NCBI RefSeq assembly: GCF_954871325.1
Contig: NC_088775.1
Location: 70,161,561 to 70,225,560 of the forward strand
DNA: 64,000 nucleotides
Direction: 5' to 3'
Source of the DNA: Gordionus sp. m RMFG-2023
Lineage: Eukaryota > Nematomorpha > Gordioida > Chordodea > Parachordodidae
Every line of letters starts with the position of its first letter. Position 1 is the stretch's first letter. The notes under the pieces were generated by a model. It made no database searches, was not told the DNA's origin, and saw only the letters and a program-made list of their open reading frames with translations. Below, one piece after another: positions 56,661 through 64,000 of this stretch. A program made the translations under genes and the position numbers.

Positions 56661-59464
56661 CATGGTTGCCAGGTCATAGTTTTTAAAATGCGGGAGAAAT
56701 TTGGTATTATGCGGGAGAAACATGAAAATTATGGTAGAAATATAAAAATTGGTAAAAAAATTTTTTTTGCGGGCGGCCTTCGGCCGGGATTTTGAATTGA
56801 CTTAATTATCCGCCTATTATTTTTTATAATTAGTTTATATAAATACAAAGTCGGTAACTATTTTTCAAAATACAATAACATCTTGATTTATTAAAATATA
56901 TTAATTTATATAAAAAAACCAACGATCTTTTTTAAATATAAAAAAAAGATTTTTTTACAATTAAAAATATATTTTATGCGAATGTTCCTCAAAACGACCT
57001 CAATTGGAAATCTACCGTGTGTGTATAACATTATAGGGATAGGCGCTTAATTATCAGGAATCACGTTTAAATACATAATAAGGTACTCCAAAATAAGATA
57101 TAATACAGATGCAACTACAGTTGCGGCAATTGTACTTATCTTGTAGTACAACATTCACAGAGATACTTATCATTACAATGTTGGTAGAATCTTTTTTCCA
57201 TAATAACGACTCTAATATAAATGAAAATTATACTTATAGAACAAAAATGAGCAAGGCTATCATTAATGTTTTAAGACCTAAATCCAAGAGGTCAATTTTT
57301 TACGATTTGAAAGATGGGCATATATATGCAATTCTAACAGATGCATCTATTAAGAAAAATATTTCCCTTGATCTTCCGATATTTCAACAAAATTAAGGTC
57401 GTTTCAATAAAACTATTAAATTTTTTCACCTTAAATAGTGAAAAATCTAAAGACATAGCTAACCATATAATATTAAATATATCAGATTCGAGATGATCAA
57501 TAAATTGCATGTCAGCTTTCTGATCTGATAATGCCTCAGTGAATTTGGTAATATCAGAGTGTATTTACAGAAGTGAGTCAGCACAATGTTGGTTGCGATA
57601 TGTTCCTAATACCCGCCATCGATAGAATTTTAAAATTTTATAAACCTTTAAAAAATATTTCTTAAATAGTCCTAACATTTTGAAATTTTTTTTCAATAAT
57701 GAATGGCAGAGGTAAATTTAGGAATGATTTCACATGTAGAATGTGCAGTTGCAATCAGAAGAATAACAGAGATTCATAAAATTATGCTGCAGATGTGTCC
57801 ATCTTTACAGTTCAAAATTGACAATAAATTTTATGGCTCCATTGCTAAAACTTAATTATATTTTATTTGAGATTTAAATAATAGAACTAAATGTTTACCG
57901 TCGTTATTGAGATTATAAAATTCCTGGCATGACATATTTTACATTATTTAACCATTAGTTTGTTTTCTAATGTTGTTAAATCCGATTTCTCTCTATTTCC
58001 AGGCAGTCCTCTTTAGGCTAAAAATGCGCTCGGATGAGGCATTAGAATGAGGTAAGGAGAAGTTTTGGCGAATCATAAAAAATAGATAGAATTACAATCT
58101 CTTCAAACAAGACATCAATGTCTTTCGGTATTTTTAATATATTTATTAAATTATAAAAACCATCAATTGATGGTTTCTGTTACAATGTCATAATATTTAT
58201 ACAATTGTAAATAGAGTTATTAAAATCAAATTTTGATTGTAAATATTCTAATTCTAAAATTGTCTTAATAAAAATATCTGCTTCATTTAAAAATGTATTA
58301 ATTAGAGTATTATTTGAACATTTTAATATAATATTTTTAGCAATAGCATAAAATTTATTATCAATATAGAGATGAACAGAGCTGTAGCATGATTTTGTGA
58401 ATCATTTTTTAATTTTTAATAAAGAATATTCGGATTGCAACTGAATATTAACTGCATGCAGTAGATTTCCTACGTGTGAAACGAATCCCAAATATGCTTC
58501 TGCCATTTCATACTCCAAAAATTTTTTCAAAATTTTAGGACAACCTTTAAAATCTATCTTTATTTAAGAAGTATTTTTTTTAAGGGTTTGTAAAATTTTA
58601 AAATTCTATCGAAGGCAGGTATTAATGACAATCACCTGATGATAGGTATATATCGCAACAACTCACACCATTCCAAGTCAGACCACTTCATCACCTCTTT
58701 TAATTCATTAACTCTTTTAGTTGAACTAAATACGTTAAAACATTTCATCACAATTATATTATTTCGACATCCACAGATAGTACATTCATTGCCTTCTTGC
58801 AAGAATTATGTAGTATATATGGCATATACAGCCAATTGGTATTAATTCATTTGTGCTGCCTCAATTCGTTAACTTTAGCTTTTGCCAAAATTTACAGAGG
58901 CATTATCAGCGCAGAAAGCTGGCATGCAAATCATTGATAATCCTGAATCAGCTATATTTACCATTATGTGGCTAGCTACATCGTTAGATTTTTCACTATC
59001 GAGGAAAATTTTTTAACAGTTTTATTGAAGTTTTTATTCTTGTTGAATATGCGAAGGATCGAGGGAAATGTCTTAATATTTCCCTTATTAGATGCATTTG
59101 TTAGAATTGCATATGGATGCCCATCTTTCAAATGGTCTAGAATTGACCTCTAGGAGTATTAAAACACTTGTGATAGCCTTGCTCATTTTTATTGCCACAA
59201 GTAAGGTTTGCACTGAAAGAAATTTACAAACTAGACATGTTTTTCGCATAAATATTTAAAATTTTATTTAAAAATATAAAAATAATCAATTAATGTCTCA
59301 AAATTATTATTTACATATTAAAAACGTTAAAATATTTTTTTTAAAAAATTGTGAGAGAAATTAAAAAATTTCGGTAGATTTTTGCGGGAGATTTCCAATT
59401 GCGGTAGTTTTGTGGGAGAAATTGCACGAGTCTCCCGCTGATGGGGGGAGACATGGCAACCCTG
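56661..59464 (-). mobile_element. hAT transposon with two opposed transposase relics, copy 2
   Basis: GTAGAGTC is duplicated exactly at 56653-56660 and 59465-59472. The ends CATGGTTGCCAGGT and, inward, CAGGGTTGCCATGT match copy 1. The arrangement is the same: a plus-strand relic (57247-57850, MSKAIINVLRPKSKRS, TDASIKK) and a minus-strand relic (about 59190-58020), both more decayed than in 48424-51581. Confidence 0.9.
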
Positions 59465-59472
59465 GTAGAGTC

Positions 59473-60500
59473 ATCTACCGATTGTGTTTTTATAGAATGG
59501 AATAGGAGATTGGTTATACCTAATAAATTAATCAATGCAGTGCTAGGGATGATTCACCAAGGACATCCTGGGGAAAATGCAATAAAATTTTAGATTATAT
59601 TGTTGGTGACCCAGAAATATTTTATAAATATGTTTTGGGTACCAGAAAAAATAAATCTGAAATCAAGAAGTGCCTCGTGTAGTAAATGAGGAATTATTGT
59701 AATATTTTATTTACATATTTTATATTTTATTTATCAGTTACTATTGATTATATATATGGATATTTTAATATATGTTTTATAATGTATAATGAGCGTAATA
59801 TTTATGTACGAAGAACTTCCTAATACATATACATCCATTATATACATATTTCCTATGCAATAAAATGGCTATTATACAATTGTATAACCTCGGTATTCTT
59901 GGAATGTAGCTAAGAATTCTTGGGAGAGATCTATACTGATTTTACTGGACTGAATTAAATAACTTACGCCATATACGTTTGACTATCATTGGAAAACTAA
60001 TGGATTAATTTGAGCGTATAATATGAACTTTTAAAGGTCGATATTGCCCAACTAGAGTCAATTGATCCACAAGAGGCTTTGATGCATGTTTTAACTACCA
60101 ATCGACTAAGGGAGAATAGCTTCATAGGGAGATCTCCTGTCAGGATTACGTGGAAGATAATTGAAAACTAGTTTGGAATGGATTGGTAAGACCAAATGTA
60201 GAACATGATATTGAAAAGGCAAATGAAAGACAAAGTCAAAATCATGATTTACATTCAAAAGGGAGAGAATTCGAGATTTCACAATCTGTGTGGCTAAATG
60301 TAAATACCAAAGGTTGGAGAAAATGAGCGATTTAAAAAAAGGACAGTGTTATATTCTAATATCGTTGAAACTCTCGACATTGCTGAAACACAGTTGATTA
60401 TTACGACTAATAAAAGTTCTTCGGAAGTTACAGAAATAGTTGTGCCAGTAAATGAGTCAAGTACAGATACTGCATTGTTCATCAACAAACCGTAAATACA
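59473..60500 (+). pseudogene. Ty3/gypsy integrase remains (gypsy 3)
   Basis: STDCVFIEWNRRLVIPNKLI and MIHQGHPGENAIK mark the zinc-binding domain (59473-59590). An AT-rich interruption covers about 59690-59890. NSWERSILILLD recalls the core start (W.RIHxDF). LTTNRLRENSFIGRSPVRI lies at about 60090-60147, and the C-terminal region ends SSTDTALFINKP near 60495. Most catalytic residues are missing. Confidence 0.65.
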
Positions 60501-60544
60501 CAAAGAAGTTTATTGAGGAAATTTAACTTATTAATGTTTGAAGG

Positions 60545-60665
60545 AAATGTAATAAATTTGTATTTATTATTAACAAATTTGTATTTATTAGTTAAATGTA
60601 ATAAATTTGTATTTATTACTTAAATATAATAAATTTGTACTTATTACTTAAATGTAAATACTGTG
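60545..60665. repeat. Tandem repeat, period about 30 bp, four units
   Basis: TAATAAATTTGTATTTATTA with linker CTTAAATG recurs about four times. Confidence 0.8.
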
Positions 60666-61416
60666 TATTTATTGTTTATTTATAAAAAAAATGGAACATT
60701 CTAATATTTAAAAATGTGATAATTTTAAAATATAATAAAGCTATATGGTTTAATTCATGATAGTTTTCTAAATAATTTACGGTCGTATTATTAATCTTTC
60801 AAATGGGGGGGGGGGGGTTCTCATACTGGCTTTATAAAATAGTAATATTATAAATAATAAATAGACATATGTTTTGAACAAAATATAATTAACATCATTT
60901 ATCCCATAAAATTGTTTTTAATTTAAAAAAAAAATCTCGCTATTTAGAGGTGGAACTAATATATTTTTGCTCCCTTTTCCTTTCTTCTATTATTTGCTAT
61001 CATTTTTCTCATCTTAAAGTTAGGTCCCCCTTTGCATTTAAAATCTATTATGTATATAAGCATCTTATGGGTGTGGGCTGTGCTTATTTTGTCCTTTCCA
61101 CATCAGCCCATAGACGTTTAAGTAATAGTCCTTGGACTATTTCGCGTACAAGTACGTGCGGCTTGCCCACAAACGTGTGAAGGGCTCCTCATTTTTATCC
61201 CCTTTTAATTTGTCCAGTTAGATGGATATTGAGGAAAACCTAACGTAGCTCTGTTGTATCCACAACTAGAGGGCGTAAACGTTCTATATCACGTATCACG
61301 TTTATCCCATAAAATACTTTTCAAATGAAAATAAATGAAATATTGTATTTTTAAAACATGTCTTCTTATATTCATTAATATTTGTAAATCGCAATATGAT
61401 TTTAAAGAAAATTTAA
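60666..61416. other. Intergenic sequence before the carboxylesterase-like gene
   Basis: Includes a 13-G run at 60805-60817. ACGTATCACGTTTATCCCAT occurs at about 61291 with a related TTTATCCCATAAAAT at 60898. An open frame at 60950-61180 begins with a hydrophobic stretch (MELIYFCSLFLSSIICYHF) and might be a signal-peptide exon, without splice evidence. Confidence 0.35.
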
Positions 61417-62690
61417 ATGATAATTTGGTTTATAATATTATTATAATTTGTTTATTTTAAATTAAAGCCAGTTGTTGAACTTACAACAGGATATGTAAGA
61501 GGAAAGATTATTAATATCTATGACCCCATACCTCAATTAACAAATGAGCAAACATTCAGTCAAAATATTCAAGCTTTTTTAGGAATCCCATATGCGGAAT
61601 CTCCTACAGAAGAAAACCGTTTCAAAGTTTTATAAATAGTATTGTATGCTTAATGAATTATTTTTAGCCTCCTAAATATAAAAAAAGATGGAATAATATC
61701 TATAATGCTTTAAAAGAACCACCCTTATGTCCACAAGAAATTACAAAATTTTTAGCTTTGTTTAAAAAGAATATAAATGAAGATTGTTTATATTTAAATG
61801 TATATATCCCTAATGTAAGATATTAGTGATTAAATGAGGATTAATATTTTACATGTTATCTTGATATGTAGAATATTAAGAGATTGCAGGATATAAAGTT
61901 AATGCCAGTTGTTGTTTATTTTCATGGTGGATCATATCAATATGGATGGAGCTCATTGTGGCCCCCTTATAAAATAGTTCAAAAAGATGTCATATTTGTA
62001 TCTGTTAATTATCGATTAGGAATTTTTGGTATGTCATTTTATTAATAAGTTAAAAATGAAGTATATTTTTTAGCCATTTTATAATATAATCTATTTTTAG
62101 AAATGTAATACAATTTTTTCTTTTTTAATTATCTGGCCAGCACTGGTTTAGGGAAAAAATATTTAATAATTCTCTTATATGTAGATTGCAAATTCAATAA
62201 AAATATGTTAAAGTTTATTAGTAAGTTGAATAAATAAAAATAACAATATTTAATATTATATTTACCCAGAGATTGTTGTAACTACTTTGTTTATTATTTT
62301 ACATTTTTTAAACAAAAGAGCGTTAAAATTTTTTTGTAAATCTTCATTTTTCTAAATAAATGCATTTATAAATAAATATATAATATATATATTTCTAACT
62401 GGCCAAAAACCAACTATTTAAAAAAACTTGCCAGATTCAAAGAGGACCAATCTGGACTTAAGCATCTCTAATAATGATAAACAATTTATTATATATATTT
62501 ATTTAGGCTTTTTTACTACTGGTGATAAAGAAGCAACATCAAATAATGGAATGAGAGATCAAATATTAGCTCTAGAATGGGTCAGGACAAATATAAGATC
62601 ATTTTCTGGAGATTCTGAAAAAATAACCATTATGGGAGAATCAGTTGGTGGTGCAGCAGTAGGCCTTCATATCCTCTCTCCTTTGTCTGG
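61417..62690 (+). CDS. Type-B carboxylesterase-like gene, 5' half, four exons
   Basis: Exons 61468-61626 (frame open back to 61447), 61668-61814, 61872-62028 and 62517-about 62690 join in phase over introns of 41, 57 and 488 bp. The product contains GYVRGKI, AFLGIPYAESPTEENRFK, WNNIYNALKEPPLCPQ, NEDCLYLNVYIP, MPVVVYFHGGSYQYGWSS, VSVNYRLGIFGFFTTGD, NNGMRDQILALEWVRTNI and ITIMGESVGGAAVGLHILSP. These are the family landmarks, including the oxyanion HGG and the nucleophile serine of GESVGG (usually GESAGG). The family hydrolyses carboxyl esters, often as secreted or membrane-bound enzymes; cholinesterases and neuroligins share the fold. The catalytic Glu and His would lie downstream. A start at 61417 begins MIIWFIILL, signal-peptide-like, but TAA at 61444-61446 follows in the same frame. 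Confidence 0.85.
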
Positions 62691-62739
62691 AGTCAAAAGT
62701 TATTCTATTTATAATATATTTAAACATTAATTTATTATT

Positions 62740-63750
62740 ATATATTGCCAATTGCACTTTAAACTAGAAGTTGATGCAGTCTAGACTGAAGTCTAGCCTG
62801 CAGGCTGATATCTTCCACAAAATTATTTTATGGACAGGCCAAAAAAAGTAAAACTCTTTCAAAAATGTCCACACCTATTTCTACTTCAAATCCTTGCATC
62901 TGACATATTTAGCAAATCCATTTTTTATATTGGAATTTAAAAAATTTTTGTCTCTGTGAATCGATTTTTAAAATGTCAGATATGAGCGTAGCTGTAGAGT
63001 TCTACCAGTTGACCCATGAGCTTTGATCTATTTTTAAATTAGGCCAGGCTCAGGTTTAAAGATATATATTCTAATTATTAAAAAAGGATAACTAAAAGGC
63101 TTCTCATTAGGACAAAGAATAATTTTATAAAAATGATTTTAATTTTTATCAAACTAAAATTTTCCTTCTGGACTGGCTAGGCTGATTAAAAAATAAAAAA
63201 TTTGGGCAGGAAATATATTGGTAATTATCTTTATTAACTATTTTTATCACCATTTTAATATTATATATATTTTTTCGTCTAATTACCCTCTTAATCGAAC
63301 CCGAAACTAATCTGGAATCAAAACCTTTTTAGAAATGTAAAAGGAATGGAACTTTACAAAAGTAAAACTAATTTATATATTAAAAAGTGTAAGTTAAATT
63401 TTTACTCGAAACAGAACTCGTTTCTGATAATTGTTTTCCTTGCCTGCTGATCAGGCTTTAGGCCTGCAAAATTGTGGGCGGGACTGAGACCCTGGACCTC
63501 CAAAATCGAGACTATTTTGAGGGCCTCCAAATTTTGGTTTTAGTGTATCGATGTTGATTTTCTTTTTTTTTAAAAAAAAAATCGAGTATATTTATTTTGA
63601 TTCCCCTATTTTGGTAACCTTGATTAGGATTTCCTTTTTTTGCTAATTTTGATTTCATTTTTTTTTCTAATTTTGATCTCTCTCTTTATTAGGTTAATTC
63701 TTTTTAGGTTTCGAACTTTATATTCCTTTGGGCCACAAAATGTCTTGACA
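62740..63750. other. Sequence downstream of the last visible esterase exon
   Basis: No further esterase exon could be supported. The GC-richer patch near 62775-62815 has AGTCTAGACTGAAGTCTAGC, a short repeated motif. Remaining exons probably lie beyond the window. Confidence 0.35.
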
Positions 63751-64000
63751 AGACCATGCCTAACCAGTGTTAGTGCGCTACTTATTTTAGTAGCGGTAGT
63801 TAGCGCTCTATATTTAAAAAAATAGTGATAGCAGTAGCTCGCTACTAATTTAGAAAGTAGCGAGTAGCATGTTACTAATACACAATAAAATTGTTAAAAT
63901 ATTTTTTTAATTATATCTAAAATCATAATCTTTTTATTTTATTTAATTTTGAAATTAAAATATTTTAATCTCGGTAAAATAATGCAGGGTATAAATTACA
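63751..64000. mobile_element. Left end of a probable hAT-like MITE running off the window
   Basis: CAGTGTTAGTGCGCTACTTA followed by repeated TAGTAGCGG, GTTAGCGCTC, AGTAGCTCGCTACT and AAAGTAGCGAGTAGC motifs (63767-63870) is typical of a subterminal repeat cluster behind a hAT end. The other end is not in the window. Confidence 0.5.

Noticed and set aside
1-64000. tRNA and rRNA genes
   Set aside because: No cloverleaf with A and B box motifs and no rRNA core sequence was recognised by eye; a covariance-model search would be needed to exclude tRNAs fully.

Overview
This is a very AT-rich eukaryotic window, almost certainly from an animal. Evidence: exons with GT...AG introns of 41-488 bp, fragments of ceramide synthase, type-B carboxylesterase and ornithine-decarboxylase-like genes, and a repeat load dominated by hAT transposons, Ty3/gypsy retrotransposons, an RLE-type non-LTR element and long-TIR DNA transposons typical of metazoans. 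I cannot name the species; a compact, fast-evolving or parasitic lineage is possible but not shown. No bacterial genes, rRNA, tRNA or CRISPR array were seen.

Layout. 0.99-2.35 kb: the 3' half of a ceramide synthase gene (+), four small in-phase exons. 4.2-7.2 kb: a hAT transposon with an 8-bp target duplication, containing a 5'-truncated non-LTR retrotransposon. 8.3-10.9 kb: a foldback-like palindrome with ~1-kb arms capped by ~20-bp tandem repeats. 11-14.6 kb: a decayed Ty3/gypsy element (+) split by a GC-ended hAT-like MITE. 17.3-19.8 kb: a three-exon gene (-) of unknown family. 19.9-23.7 and 25.2-28.8 kb: a nested hAT relic and two related DNA transposons with 0.5-0.8 kb TIRs and the same unusual transposase, flanking a truncated ODC-like gene (24.3-25.0 kb, -).

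31-60 kb is a deep nest. A repeat whose interrupted copy runs 31.0-51.6 kb can be compared with a far less interrupted copy at 54.9-56.0 kb. Into it went a hAT (31202-32868), a gypsy element with 143-bp LTRs that look identical (32889-37592), a 10.1-kb gypsy element (37996-48129) and a hAT (48424-51581). The 10.1-kb element itself holds a 5.9-kb ZMYM1-like hAT (38740-44638), which holds another hAT (41876-43751), which holds a GC-rich MITE. Target-site duplications of 4, 5 or 8 bp were read at almost every junction. A third gypsy fragment (59.5-60.5 kb, +) lies next to a second copy of the 48.4-kb hAT. The window ends with the first half of a carboxylesterase-type gene (61.4-62.7 kb, +), which probably continues outside.

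The host genes do not form a visible pathway together; they are islands between transposons. The most unusual structures are the foldback palindrome, the hAT family carrying two transposase relics in opposite orientation, the long-TIR transposon pair, the unknown three-exon gene and the ODC-like fragment lacking cofactor-binding residues.
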